The position numbers and the translations under genes are program-made. 36,971 nt of DNA. It comes from Corynebacterium sp. (GTDB taxonomy: Bacteria > Actinomycetota > Actinomycetes > Mycobacteriales > Mycobacteriaceae). The notes below the pieces were generated by a model. The model had not been told where the DNA came from and did no database searches. It saw nothing but the letters and a program-made list of their open reading frames with translations. Positions within the stretch are counted from its first letter, which is position 1. Each line of letters opens with the position of its first letter. Shown here in pieces: positions 8,469 to 16,155 of this stretch. Location of the stretch: the NCBI RefSeq assembly GCF_030532965.1, contig NZ_JAUNKC010000033.1, forward strand, positions 1-36,971. The letters are read 5' to 3'.

Positions 8469-9608
8469 GTGAGCATTCGAGTACCGATCAAACGACAAGT
8501 CCTTGAATGGGCAATCGGCAAAACTGGCATGCCCATTTCTGAGCTTTCTCAGCTGCCAGACTTCAAGAAGATCACGTCGTGGCTTGATGGCTCCCAACAG
8601 CCCACGCTTCGTCAAGCAAAAGCGCTGGCAGATAAAGCACATACTCTTTTTCCCTACTTGCTTCTTGAGCAACCGATTGAAGAAGAAGTTGATCTTCCAG
8701 ATTTTCGCACCGTAGGAAGTGTAGGGGTTAAGAACCCAAGTGCCGACCTCAAGCAAGTTATTGAAGATTGCCGTGGTCGACTTGATTGGTATGTGGAGTA
8801 CGTCCAAGAATTTGATATTCATCAGGAAGAAACTCTTCCAACGTACACCCTAGAATCAAACCCAGAACAAGCAGCCCGAGAGGTTCGAGACCGAATGGGA
8901 TGGGAACCAGGGCACTATGCTTTGGGTGACAAAGCTGTGACACAACTTTCGCGGTTCATTGAGAACACAGGCGTGCTTGTCATGCGAAGCTCTGTGGTTC
9001 GTAATAACACCCACCGCCCGCTTGATCCGGAGGAATTTCGAGGCTTTACCCTCGTAGATCGCGGGTTCTCGCTAATTTTTGTCAACGCGAAGGACACGAA
9101 AAGTGCTCAGCTGTTCAGCCTGGCTCATGAGCTTGGTCATGTGCTGCTAGGGGAACCTGGCATATCTGGGGAAGAAATAGATGGGGCACCCGACATTGAA
9201 CGATGGTGCAATCGTTTTGCGGCGGAGTTTTTGATCCCAGCCAGTTACTTCCGACAAATGTGGAGAGAATTCCCTAATGAAGCGGATGCAATTGCCACGA
9301 TTGTGCACAGGCTTGGGGTAAGTCCTGCGGCCGCAGTGTGGCGTGGGGTCGACCTCGGGCTAATCAACCGAGAAGATGCTCACGAGCTTATCGAGGAATG
9401 TAGTTATTCTGGCCCCATCAAAAAGCCAGATGGGGGAAACGGGATCAACAATATGCGTCCCAGAATCGGTGAGCGGTTCCTTTCAGCTGCTGCTGATGCT
9501 GTCGGGACGGATCTTCTGTCACTGAGGGATGCCATGTACTACCTAGGCGTGAATAAGGAAGGGGCTGCTCGTAGTCTCTTGGATTCTGTGAGAAAGGCTG
9601 CTGCCTAA
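8469..9608 (+). CDS. HTH-ImmA/IrrE family metallopeptidase, likely antitoxin-side partner
   Basis: A 379-residue member of the COG2856 (ImmA/IrrE) group. An Xre-like N-terminal region (about 8-60, with SWLDGSQQPTLRQAKALADK) leads through the PDFRTVG stretch typical of this family into a zinc peptidase domain. HELGH at 220-224 is the metal site, and the RWCNRFAAEFLIP block at 245-257 supplies the usual downstream glutamate (E253). A helical C-terminal extension follows. GGAGGTGA (8458-8465) lies just before the chosen GTG start. The stop overlaps the ATG of the next gene (TAATG), so the two are translationally coupled. Such proteins pair recurrently with DUF4411 PIN-like proteins and are interpreted as toxin-antitoxin modules. 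Composition is more AT-rich than acpS, and the module lies between imperfect direct repeats, which suggests transfer. Confidence 0.9.
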   Translation: MSIRVPIKRQVLEWAIGKTGMPISELSQLPDFKKITSWLDGSQQPTLRQAKALADKAHTLFPYLLLEQPIEEEVDLPDFRTVGSVGVKNPSADLKQVIEDCRGRLDWYVEYVQEFDIHQEETLPTYTLESNPEQAAREVRDRMGWEPGHYALGDKAVTQLSRFIENTGVLVMRSSVVRNNTHRPLDPEEFRGFTLVDRGFSLIFVNAKDTKSAQLFSLAHELGHVLLGEPGISGEEIDGAPDIERWCNRFAAEFLIPASYFRQMWREFPNEADAIATIVHRLGVSPAAAVWRGVDLGLINREDAHELIEECSYSGPIKKPDGGNGINNMRPRIGERFLSAAADAVGTDLLSLRDAMYYLGVNKEGAARSLLDSVRKAAA

Positions 9609-10105
9609 TGTATCTGATAGACGCGAATGTGCTCATGACAGCAGCAGATACTCACTATCCCGAAGACGTTGTTCCCAGTTTCTGGTTGCAAATTTTAGAT
9701 CTCCTAAATTCCGGTGAAGCCAAGATCCCGCAATCTGTTTACGACGAACTGATTGCTTATCAACAAAAGTGGCTTTTCCAATGGGTAAAAGACAATGTTG
9801 TAACCCATGATCATGTGCTTGAAGAAGACCTAGATCAGATATTGAATCTGGCCAAAGTAACCGAGTGGGTCACGAATCAAAGAAAGCCCGAATATAGAAT
9901 CCACAGCCGAGAAAAATTCCTAGCAGGCGCTGATCCGAGAATTATCGCCGCTGCTATATCCAAGGGAGCAAAAATTGTGACGTATGAGAAAGCAACTAGT
10001 GATCCGAACACCAGGAAAGTCAAGATTCCCGAGGTCGCAGCTGAGTTCAACGTTGCATGTATGAGCCCCATCGAAATGTTTCGAGCCTGTAAAAGAAAGC
10101 TATAG
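9608..10105 (+). CDS. DUF4411 family PIN-like protein, putative toxin nuclease
   Basis: 165 residues with a PIN-domain layout: YLIDANVLM at the N-terminus (D5), YDELIAY (E47), GADPRIIAAAISKGAKIVTYE (D109) and a final acidic/Ser-Asp segment near 131-132. This matches the acidic cluster of Mg-dependent RNases of the PIN fold. It begins one base before the end of the ImmA-type gene (TAATG overlap), so expression is coupled. In the family, DUF4411 is usually encoded with a COG2856 protein; the PIN-like partner would be the toxin and the HTH-peptidase the regulator or antitoxin. Nuclease activity here is inferred only. The gene is clearly AT-richer than the core genes. Confidence 0.88.
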   Translation: MYLIDANVLMTAADTHYPEDVVPSFWLQILDLLNSGEAKIPQSVYDELIAYQQKWLFQWVKDNVVTHDHVLEEDLDQILNLAKVTEWVTNQRKPEYRIHSREKFLAGADPRIIAAAISKGAKIVTYEKATSDPNTRKVKIPEVAAEFNVACMSPIEMFRACKRKL

Positions 10106-10188
10106 TTTGTCTTGTCCCTAACTCTTCCACACGTATTTAAGCCTTGTGGATGAAAAGCTTGAGCTACTCTCGCGTGATAAGTGGAACC

Positions 10189-10287
10189 AGGCTTGCGCTA
10201 TTCGGGGGAGGGGTAGGCGAGTGCTTGATGCGGTGAACTGTGAGCTTGGTTTTGTTGAGGTGAGTTTCCCTCACTAATTCGTCGTAA
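10189..10287. repeat. Imperfect direct repeat, right copy flanking the ImmA/DUF4411 module
   Basis: Counterpart of 8124-8220: it starts AGGCTTGCGC, shares GTGCTT, CTTGGT and TTTTGTTG blocks, and ends AATTCGTCGTAA. It lies between the DUF4411 stop and the convergent TetR gene. Together with the left copy it brackets a two-gene cassette of about 2 kb. Confidence 0.55.
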
Positions 10288-10308
10288 GGCAGGTTCGACA
10301 AGTCAAGA

Positions 10309-10965
10309 TTAATCCGTTGCCACCGCAAACAGGTACGCCACCAGCATCCGTTTGATCTCAGCAACGGTTCCTGCGAAGGCTTCTTCCGAAGCGTCGGTAA
10401 TTCCCACCGCGTAATTCAGCAGCGACACCAATGTGTGGACCAATAACCCCGCCATGTTGCGCCGCTCCGACTCGGCGGCATGGGGCGATAGTGGTTCCAA
10501 AACCCCAGCAAGCAGCGCTAATACGGGCTGTTCGGTGGCGGCGGCGGTTGCCCGGGTCGCCGGGGTTGATTGCACGGCGTGCCACACGGCGCGCCGGGAG
10601 GGGTCGGCCCGCCACATGTCGGCGAAGTGGTCGATCATTTCGTCCAAAATGTCGGGCCATTGCAGGGCGGGGACTTGTTGGGCGAAGTGTGTTAATTCCG
10701 CCACGGTGGCGGCGGTGTCTTCTCGGTCGAGTTCGCAGATGAGCACGTATTTATTGGCGAAAAACTGATACAGGGTGCCGATTGGGACCTCGGCTCGTTT
10801 GGCTACTTCGTCGAAAGTAAAGGACTCGAAACCGGCGTCGACAAGCACCGAACGGGCTGCCGCGAGAATTCGGGAATACCGTTCCCGCGATCGTTTCTGC
10901 GCAGGCCGACGCCGAGGCTGAAGGATAACCTCAGCCTCGGGGGAATCTTCCTGCATGTGAGTCAT
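10309..10965 (-). CDS. TetR/AcrR family transcriptional regulator
   Basis: 218 residues. The N-terminal domain holds the TetR helix-turn-helix (about 51-73, TFDEVAKRAEVPIGTLYQFF), preceded by a basic stretch (RRRPAQKRSRERYSRI). The C-terminal two thirds is the helical ligand and dimerisation domain, whose ligand cannot be read. The gene follows bcp on the same strand with only 5 bases between, so the two form an operon driven from the bcp promoter. Regulation of a redox or efflux target is possible but not shown. Start: the first ATG at 10965; a second ATG three codons later is an alternative. Confidence 0.92.
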   Translation of the reverse strand: MTHMQEDSPEAEVILQPRRRPAQKRSRERYSRILAAARSVLVDAGFESFTFDEVAKRAEVPIGTLYQFFANKYVLICELDREDTAATVAELTHFAQQVPALQWPDILDEMIDHFADMWRADPSRRAVWHAVQSTPATRATAAATEQPVLALLAGVLEPLSPHAAESERRNMAGLLVHTLVSLLNYAVGITDASEEAFAGTVAEIKRMLVAYLFAVATD

Positions 10966-10970
10966 GGTTT

Positions 10971-11444
10971 TTAAGCGCTTAGCTCCTTGATTACGCGGGC
11001 CACGTGCCCGGTGGCACGGACATTGTACATGGCGTTGGCAATTGTGCCGTCGGCGTCGATAAGGAATGTGGAACGAATAACGCCTTCCACGATCTTGCCG
11101 TAGTTTTTCTTCTCACCGAACGCGCCGTAGGCTTTCATGACTTCCTTGTCCGGGTCGGAAAGAAGCGGGAAATTAAGCTCATGATCTGCGCGGAACTGGC
11201 TGAGTTTTTCTGGGGAATCGGGGGAGATACCCACCACGGCGATCCCAAGGTCGTTGAATTGCGCCAGCGAATCGCGGAAATCACACGCCTCTTTGGTACA
11301 GCCGGGGGTGTTGGCGCGCGGATAGAAATACACCAGTACCTGCGAACCGCGGTAGTCCTTGAGGCTGGTGGTGCCGCCAGAGTCGTTGGTTAACGTAAAA
11401 TCTGGGGCTTGAGTGCCGATTTCCAAACGCAGGTTTTCAGTCAT
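10971..11444 (-). CDS. bcp: Thioredoxin-dependent thiol peroxidase, BCP/PrxQ type
   Basis: A 157-residue peroxiredoxin that reduces H2O2 and organic hydroperoxides using a thiol donor in the cytosol. Y41-PRANTPGCTKEAC contains the peroxidatic C49 and resolving C54, the 1-Cys/atypical 2-Cys spacing of PrxQ. The flanking APDFTLTN and KDYRGSQVLVYFYP strands are standard. Length is normal. It corresponds in position to Rv2521 in the fas-acpS region of M. tuberculosis. TAAAGT lies 7 bases before the ATG with no Shine-Dalgarno, so a leaderless mRNA is likely. It is first gene of an operon with the TetR gene, and is divergent from the DUF3618 gene. Confidence 0.96.
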   Translation of the reverse strand: MTENLRLEIGTQAPDFTLTNDSGGTTSLKDYRGSQVLVYFYPRANTPGCTKEACDFRDSLAQFNDLGIAVVGISPDSPEKLSQFRADHELNFPLLSDPDKEVMKAYGAFGEKKNYGKIVEGVIRSTFLIDADGTIANAMYNVRATGHVARVIKELSA

Positions 11445-11451
11445 GCGCTCA

Positions 11452-11457
11452 ACTTTA
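11452..11457 (-). promoter_or_regulatory. -10 box of a leaderless bcp transcript
   Basis: TAAAGT on the minus strand, 7 bases before the bcp ATG, where no ribosome binding site exists. The identical hexamer and spacing precede glbO in this window. Confidence 0.55.
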
Positions 11458-11540
11458 CCTGTTTAACCATTTTTCCTCGGATTCCGACTAAGGTGTTAGA
11501 GGAAAACAAAACCTCATTGAAAACTTTTAGGGAGTGTTCC

Positions 11541-11816
11541 GTGGCACGCAACATTGATGACATCCAGCGCGAAATTGAGCGCACTCGCCGCCAGCTGGCG
11601 AAAACCCTGGACGAGATCGCCGACCGTGCCAAGCCGCAAAACATCGTTGACGATGCTAAAACCAACCTCGCAGCGAAGCTCAAGCAACCAGAGGTGCAAA
11701 AGATCGTGATGGGGGTTGGCACCGTTGTGGTTGGGCTCATCGCCGTGGGAGTTTTGCGTTCCCGCAAACGGCGCAAGGACCTGAAAGAGTTGCAGCAACT
11801 CCTCGCCGCCCGCTAG
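11541..11816 (+). CDS. DUF3618 family small membrane-anchored protein
   Basis: 91 residues: an N-terminal charged amphipathic helix (IDDIQREIERTRRQLAKTLD), a stretch with the DUF3618 pattern (EIADRAKPQNIVDDAK), one hydrophobic helix at about 57-72 (VMGVGTVVVGLIAVGV) and a basic C-terminal tail (RSRKRRKDLKE). This makes it a single-pass membrane protein of unknown function. The GTG start at 11541 is supported by AGGGAG at 11529-11534; an in-frame upstream ATG at 11409 would run into the divergent bcp gene. A neighbour of this type (Rv2520c) sits beside bcp in M. tuberculosis, so position is conserved. A strong bidirectional terminator follows. Confidence 0.88.
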   Translation: MARNIDDIQREIERTRRQLAKTLDEIADRAKPQNIVDDAKTNLAAKLKQPEVQKIVMGVGTVVVGLIAVGVLRSRKRRKDLKELQQLLAAR

Positions 11817-11824
11817 GCGCAGAC

Positions 11825-11868
11825 TTTTGCTTTTCGACGCCGCAGCGTTGGCGCGTCGAAAAGCAAAA
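11825..11868. terminator. Bidirectional terminator between DUF3618 gene and pncA
   Basis: Perfect 16-base arms TTTTGCTTTTCGACGC (11825-11840) and GCGTCGAAAAGCAAAA (11853-11868) with a 12-base loop. A/T-rich ends on both strands suit the two convergent genes. Confidence 0.9.
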
Positions 11869-11870
11869 AC

Positions 11871-12431
11871 TCACGCTAACTGACAGCCGCTTCCCACCAT
11901 TTCCTGCAAAGCGGCTTCGCTGCTCTCAGCGCCCACCCCGACGCAAAGATCGGTGAGAACCTTCACCTCAAAGCCGCTTTTCAGCGCATCCAGAACGGTC
12001 GCCCGCACACAGTGATCGGTGGCGATCCCGCACACATCAATGATGGTGATGTCGTTTCGGTGCAGATAGTCGGCCAGCATCTCGCCCGACTCCGTCGCCC
12101 CCTCAAACCCCGAATACGCAGCTGAGTGCTGGCCTTTAAACACCACAGCATCGAACTGCTCCGCGACTGGCGCTAAGCCCGGATGGAAATCGGCGCCCGG
12201 CGTATCGGCTACGCAATGCGGCGGCCAGGAATCCACGAAATCTGGTTCGGCTGAGAAGTGATCGCCCGGATCAATATGCCAATCCTTGGTGGCAACCACC
12301 TTGTGGTACTTCCCTTGGCTTTTAGTCACATGCTCCGCAATAGCTGCGGCTACATCATCGCCGCCGGTAACGGCCAAGGAACCGCCCGGGCAGAAATCAT
12401 TTTGGACATCCACAATAACGAGAGCTCTCAT
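11871..12431 (-). CDS. pncA: Nicotinamidase/pyrazinamidase
   Basis: Hydrolyses nicotinamide to nicotinate for NAD salvage; enzymes of this type also activate pyrazinamide. In the 186-residue form the catalytic triad is D8, K99 and C141 (in ATDHCVRAT). The metal ligands of the D-W-H...H pattern are D50, H52 and H58 (TKDWHIDPGDHF). The isochorismatase-fold order is complete. The ATG at 12431 gives the usual MRALVIVDVQNDF start; a longer frame adds 14 residues without support. TAAACT 8 bases upstream suggests a leaderless transcript. It is convergent with the DUF3618 gene across a shared terminator. Confidence 0.96.
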   Translation of the reverse strand: MRALVIVDVQNDFCPGGSLAVTGGDDVAAAIAEHVTKSQGKYHKVVATKDWHIDPGDHFSAEPDFVDSWPPHCVADTPGADFHPGLAPVAEQFDAVVFKGQHSAAYSGFEGATESGEMLADYLHRNDITIIDVCGIATDHCVRATVLDALKSGFEVKVLTDLCVGVGAESSEAALQEMVGSGCQLA

Positions 12432-12439
12432 GGCACCAC

Positions 12440-12445
12440 AGTTTA
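12440..12445 (-). promoter_or_regulatory. -10 box of a leaderless pncA transcript
   Basis: TAAACT on the minus strand ends 8 bases before the pncA ATG at 12431; no Shine-Dalgarno is present. Confidence 0.45.
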
Positions 12446-12702
12446 AACACCTCGGAGGTTTTGCGCAGGACAATTATTTTCGGCGTGGCGATGGTGGGGT
12501 TACGTAATGATTAGAGAAGACATAAGGTTGAGTGGGGGTAGGCGGAAGCGGCAGCCCTTGCCCCTGCACAATGTATTCTTCCAGTAGTTTTAGGATGGTT
12601 CGTTTAGGAAGCTTGAATAAGATTTGATAATTCTAGTATTGTTTGGCGTGTAAGCCAGGTTTGAGTCAATTAAATGGCAAGAATAACCCGGGCAGCAACT
12701 CC

Positions 12703-12728
12703 AAAACCCACGTTAATTCGTGGGTTTT
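12703..12728 (+). terminator. Hairpin just upstream of the DUF3800 gene
   Basis: AAAACCCACG and CGTGGGTTTT form a perfect 10-base stem with loop TTAATT, ending in four T. It lies in the 324-base gap 12432-12755 and overlaps the upstream GTG of the DUF3800 frame, which argues for the later ATG. It may be an attenuator or the terminator of a lost gene. The rest of the gap holds only a possible relic at about 12567-12655. Confidence 0.6.
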
Positions 12729-12755
12729 CGCGTTACAGATGAAAAGAGGAAGGGC

Positions 12756-13685
12756 ATGCTTCTGGCATACATAGATGAAATTGGTCAGCCAGGAGCTTTC
12801 GTGGATCTAAACCACCCAAGATATAGTGACAGCCCCGCATTTGGATACGGCGGATTCATCATCTCAGAAAAATATGCGCGCGAATTCGCTGCTTGCTTTG
12901 AACATAACAAAAGAACGCTGTTTGCTTCTGAAATACCCAAGGACATTGATCCGGGAAGATGGGAGAAAAAGGGGGCCAATCTTCTGTATGCAAAAGTAAA
13001 TGAAGAGCGTCCTCAAAATTTGCGTGTACTTTGTAAACTCGTCCATAAACTAGTTAAGGATTTTCGGGGGCAGTTATTCTACTACGCGGAAGAAAAGCCG
13101 TTGGGAACCCCAAAGGAAACAAATTGTGGAAAAGAAGAGTATAGCCTGCGTGAAGAAATTTGCATGCGTGAGACATTGAATCGGCTTGCTAGGTTTGCGG
13201 ATCAGCAATCTGAACAGATACTTGTGTTGATGGATCAAATAAATGAAAAATCTCGTCAGCAGCGACTGCCTATTATGTATTCGCATATTTTGGGTAGAGC
13301 CACGAAACATGAAGATATGCGGCGAATAATTGAGCCGCCGATGCATGTCGACAGCAAGCTTTCGGCGAATATTCAATTTGCCGACTGGATATGTGCACTC
13401 GTAAAAAGAGCAATTGAGTATCAACTGGTCGAACACTCGAGATATGAATGGCTCACCAAGGTTAATGACTTAAACAAGGTTCGTGGGAATTTTACGCATG
13501 AATCAAAACTGCATCTCTATGAACATCCAATTGATGATTTACACCATTCAGAAATTTTGCGTACTAGGCGGGCGGTTATAGATCCAATCCTTGAACGTAG
13601 ACGTTTAGATGCCGCTAACAGTGCTAAGCTCCAACAGATTTGGAAAGCGACATATCAAGCAAATCTGAAATCGACGAACAAGTAA
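12756..13685 (+). CDS. DUF3800 domain-containing protein
   Basis: 309 residues. The opening MLLAYIDEIGQ (D7, E8), followed by FGYGGFII, is the DUF3800 start, in which an acidic motif normally reads DESG. A middle block (QSEQILVLMDQINEK) and late SKLSANIQFADWICALVKRAIE fit the conserved D-x2-S-x3-Q-x-AD-ICG part of the family. DUF3800 proteins have been suggested to be RNase H-like nucleases and often sit in mobile or defence regions; no activity is shown. Start: ATG at 12756 with AGAGGA 5 bases upstream; the GTG at 12720 lies inside a hairpin. The gene is strikingly AT-rich compared with its neighbours and has no partner gene, which points to acquisition. A tRNA-Lys gene lies beyond its 3' end. 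Confidence 0.8.
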   Translation: MLLAYIDEIGQPGAFVDLNHPRYSDSPAFGYGGFIISEKYAREFAACFEHNKRTLFASEIPKDIDPGRWEKKGANLLYAKVNEERPQNLRVLCKLVHKLVKDFRGQLFYYAEEKPLGTPKETNCGKEEYSLREEICMRETLNRLARFADQQSEQILVLMDQINEKSRQQRLPIMYSHILGRATKHEDMRRIIEPPMHVDSKLSANIQFADWICALVKRAIEYQLVEHSRYEWLTKVNDLNKVRGNFTHESKLHLYEHPIDDLHHSEILRTRRAVIDPILERRRLDAANSAKLQQIWKATYQANLKSTNK

Positions 13686-13794
13686 GGTGGGGTTTGGCTA
13701 ACCTGAATATTGCAAAGTGTGTGGTTGAGATCTAAAAAGATAACTGGGTTGATTGTGGCTCTCATCCCAAGCTTCGCTAGAAAATAGATAAATC

Positions 13795-13832
13795 AAAACC
13801 CCACCAATCAGCTTTAAAGCTCATTAGTGGGG
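13795..13832 (-). terminator. Terminator of tRNA-Lys
   Basis: CCCCACCAATCAGC and GCTCATTAGTGGGG pair with two mismatches around TTTAAA, and a T run follows on the minus strand. It sits directly 3' of the tRNA and could also stop plus-strand DUF3800 transcription. Confidence 0.8.
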
Positions 13833-13840
13833 CATATTGT

Positions 13841-13912
13841 GCGCCATCAGGGACTCGAACCCCGAACCCACTGATTAAGAGTCAGTTGCTCTACCAATTG
13901 AGCTAATGGCGC
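13841..13912 (-). tRNA. tRNA-Lys (CTT)
   Basis: 72 bases. Acceptor GCGCCAT pairs with ATGGCGC, D-arm GCTC/GAGC, anticodon stem ACTGA/TCAGT with loop CTCTTAA giving anticodon CTT, and T-loop TTCGAGT. CCA is not encoded. The following gap (13913-14309) contains its promoter region and that of the L,D-transpeptidase gene; no gene is seen there. Confidence 0.95.
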
Positions 13913-14309
13913 GTATGTTGTTCATGCAAACACATCAGTGCTTGTCGGCAACGAAGAAAACAATAACAGTAGTTGTGTATTAAAGTAAAATCCCCAGTTC
14001 AGTGGGTGTTTTGTGTGAAGGTTGCTGGGCGGGGAGTCGTGGTGTGCAACTGCGGGGATTGTCGGGGCTAGGGCGGGGGCAACGAAAACCGGTAAGTAGT
14101 GCAACTGCTGCTAACGTGCAATGATTTTAGATCGATGTTTTAGTGAGAGGTTGGAACTGAGGTTTCCGCTGGTAACAATATGACAACGGAACATTGATAA
14201 GTAGGGCTCAATGTAAAAGTGTTGTTTAGGATTGGATGTCAGCTCTTAGTTGTTTCATCAACCAATCAAGTCAGGTTGCATAAGTTCAAGACAGGAAAAG
14301 ACGAAAAGT

Positions 14310-15506
14310 ATGGGAGTATCGCACAGGGCTGTCAAGCATGTGTGTGTTTCAGTCGTTTCTAGCGCTGCATTGCTTCTTGGAGCGTGCACGATCAATTCCG
14401 AGGTTGGTGCGGAAGGAAGCGTTGTGCCTTCCAGCGCACCGGTCACCTCAGCAGCGGCAAAGCCGATGCCGCCAGAGGTAAGCGTCAAAAACGGCGCTAC
14501 CGGTGTTAATCCGAAAGACCCGGTGACCGTCAAATCTGTCGGTGAGGGTTTGAAATCGGTGGAAATGACCAACGAAGACGGCAAGGTGATTAAGTCCAAG
14601 CTGTCGAAGGATGCCATGTCGTGGACGAGTGACGAGCCGCTAGGTTTTAACCGCTCTTATAGTGTGGTGGCCACCGATAAGAACGGCAAAACCACAACGA
14701 CAAAGTTCCAAACCATCACCGCAAACGTTTTGGCGGAAAATTCGTTGGCGCCGTTGGACGGTTCCACCGTTGGGGTGGGGCAAACCATCGGTGTCCGTTT
14801 CGACACGGTGGTGGGGAACCGGAAGGCAGTGGAAAAGGCCATCAAAATCACCACTGAGCCGAAAGTGGAAGGTGCTTTCTACTGGATTTCCAGCCAGGAA
14901 GTTCGGTGGCGGCCGAAGGAATACTGGAAGTCAGGCACCAAGGTGGACGTGCATGCTGACTTGTACGGCGTGAAAGTTGGCGAGGGGATTTACGGTGCTA
15001 ACGGCAATAAAGCATCATTTACCATCGGCGATCATGTCGAAGCAGTGGTCGACGACAACACCAAGACCATGACCGTGTATAAAAACGGCGACAAGGTAAA
15101 GTCCATGCCGGTATCCCTGGGGTCGGGGCAGTGGCCGACGCCAAATGGTGTGTACATCATTGGCGATGAATACCCGAACTTGGTAATGGACTCCACAAGC
15201 TACGGGTTGGCATTGGAAAACGGTGGCTACCGCACCCCGGTGGATTTCGCCACCCAGATGTCATATTCGGGCATTTTCGTCCACGCCGCGCCGTGGTCTG
15301 TGTGGGCGCAAGGCAATACCAACGTGTCGCACGGCTGCGTTAACGTTAGTACCGAGAATGCTGGTTGGTTCCAGAACTTCGTCAAACGTGGCGATATTGT
15401 CGTCGTGAAAAACACCGTCGGCGAGACCCTCAGCGGCTATGACGGGTTGGGCGATTGGAATATCGACTGGGCGACCTGGAAGAAAGGCAACGCCGACGAC
15501 GTATAA
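14310..15506 (+). CDS. L,D-transpeptidase lipoprotein (Ldt, YkuD domain)
   Basis: 398-residue exported lipoprotein that forms 3-3 peptidoglycan crosslinks in the cell wall. The ATG at 14310 gives a signal peptide with lipobox LGAC and C26 as the lipidated residue; a longer frame from 14250 would hide it. After a Ser/Ala/Pro linker come two Ig-like domains (about 50-250, including TITANVLAENSLAPLDGSTVGVGQ-type strands typical of LdtMt1/2), then the YkuD catalytic domain (about 265-385) with H325 and SHGCVN containing H341 and C343, all intact. The C-terminus is W-rich (DWNIDWATW). It resembles mycobacterial LdtB/LppS proteins. A strong hairpin lies 23 bases after the stop. Which Ldt paralogue it is cannot be said. 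Confidence 0.94.
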   Translation: MGVSHRAVKHVCVSVVSSAALLLGACTINSEVGAEGSVVPSSAPVTSAAAKPMPPEVSVKNGATGVNPKDPVTVKSVGEGLKSVEMTNEDGKVIKSKLSKDAMSWTSDEPLGFNRSYSVVATDKNGKTTTTKFQTITANVLAENSLAPLDGSTVGVGQTIGVRFDTVVGNRKAVEKAIKITTEPKVEGAFYWISSQEVRWRPKEYWKSGTKVDVHADLYGVKVGEGIYGANGNKASFTIGDHVEAVVDDNTKTMTVYKNGDKVKSMPVSLGSGQWPTPNGVYIIGDEYPNLVMDSTSYGLALENGGYRTPVDFATQMSYSGIFVHAAPWSVWAQGNTNVSHGCVNVSTENAGWFQNFVKRGDIVVVKNTVGETLSGYDGLGDWNIDWATWKKGNADDV

Positions 15507-15528
15507 CGGCCTAAGTATGCGTCAACGT

Positions 15529-15576
15529 GAGGGCGTCGTAAAGCAATGTGTGCAACAAAAGCTTTACGACGCCCTC
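15529..15576 (+). terminator. 16-bp perfect hairpin without T tract after the L,D-transpeptidase gene
   Basis: GAGGGCGTCGTAAAGC and GCTTTACGACGCCCTC pair exactly around a 16-base loop. No T run follows; TAGTAT does instead. It probably ends ldt transcription as a U-less actinobacterial terminator. Its right arm stops 13 bases before the DUF2200 ATG. Confidence 0.65.
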
Positions 15577-15582
15577 TAGTAT
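15577..15582 (+). promoter_or_regulatory. -10 box of a leaderless DUF2200 transcript
   Basis: TAGTAT lies directly after the hairpin and 7 bases before the ATG at 15590. There is no Shine-Dalgarno in between. Confidence 0.5.
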
Positions 15583-15589
15583 TGAGTCC

Positions 15590-15940
15590 ATGTCTCACCG
15601 TATTTTCCACACTGCAGTCGCGGATGTTTATCCCCACTATGTCGCCAAAGCTGAAAAGAAGGGGCGCACTAAATCCGAGGTTGACGAGATTATTTGTTGG
15701 CTGACTGGTTATTCGGAGGCCGACCTTCGGCATCATCTCGATGCGAAAACGGATTTTCGGGGTTTCTTTGAGGCGGCACCTGCGCTTAACCCGAATCGGG
15801 AACTGATAACCGGAAGCGTGTGTGGAGTGAAAGTCCAAGAGGTGGTTGATCCCCTCATGCGGCTTATTCGGTACCTGGATAAACTTATCGACGAACTAGC
15901 CAAGGGCAAAGACATGGCGAAAATCTTGCGGAAACCCTAA
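15590..15940 (+). CDS. DUF2200 family protein
   Basis: 116 residues that match the DUF2200 pattern almost end to end: [20 protein letters not shown], then [19 protein letters not shown], then [16 protein letters not shown], then [20 protein letters not shown]. The family is widespread, small and of unknown function; no signal or membrane segment. The ATG at 15590 matches the family N-terminus (MSHRIF); the longer frame from 15548 would run through the upstream hairpin. It appears to be a single-gene unit with its own leaderless promoter. It lies convergent with tRNA-His and orn. Confidence 0.9.
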   Translation: MSHRIFHTAVADVYPHYVAKAEKKGRTKSEVDEIICWLTGYSEADLRHHLDAKTDFRGFFEAAPALNPNRELITGSVCGVKVQEVVDPLMRLIRYLDKLIDELAKGKDMAKILRKP

Positions 15941-15999
15941 ATCCTCGCAACACCACAACTGTGTGTGGTGACGCGACATCAAGGTTGGTTATATATGCA

Positions 16000-16033
16000 A
16001 ATAACCCGATTCACCTGCATGAATCGGGTTATT
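16000..16033. terminator. Terminator between DUF2200 gene and tRNA-His
   Basis: AATAACCCGATTCA and TGAATCGGGTTATT form a perfect 14-base stem with loop CCTGCA. A/T-rich flanks on both strands suit convergent transcription. Confidence 0.85.
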
Positions 16034-16041
16034 TTGTTAGG

Positions 16042-16115
16042 GGTGGCTGACGGGGCTCGAACCCGCGACACCCAGGATCACAACCTGGTGCTCTACCAGC
16101 TGAACTACAGCCACC
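16042..16115 (-). tRNA. tRNA-His (GTG)
   Basis: Acceptor GTGGCTG pairs with CAGCCAC, D-arm GTTC...GAGC, anticodon stem CCAGG/CCTGG with loop TTGTGAT giving anticodon GTG, and T-loop TTCGAGC. An extra G at 16115 and a C at 16042 give the G-1:C73 pair that identifies tRNA-His. CCA is not encoded. Confidence 0.95.
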
Positions 16116-16155
16116 ATCGCTGTTTACGCAGCGAGAACAATAATAACCCACGAAC

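Noticed and set aside
13841..13863. Possible att repeat of the tRNA-Lys 3' end flanking the DUF3800 gene
   Set aside because: No second copy of GCGCCATCAGGGACTCG was found to the left of the gene within the window.
14258..14617. 119-codon minus-strand frame over the start of the L,D-transpeptidase gene
   Set aside because: It is antisense to a clear signal peptide and lipobox.
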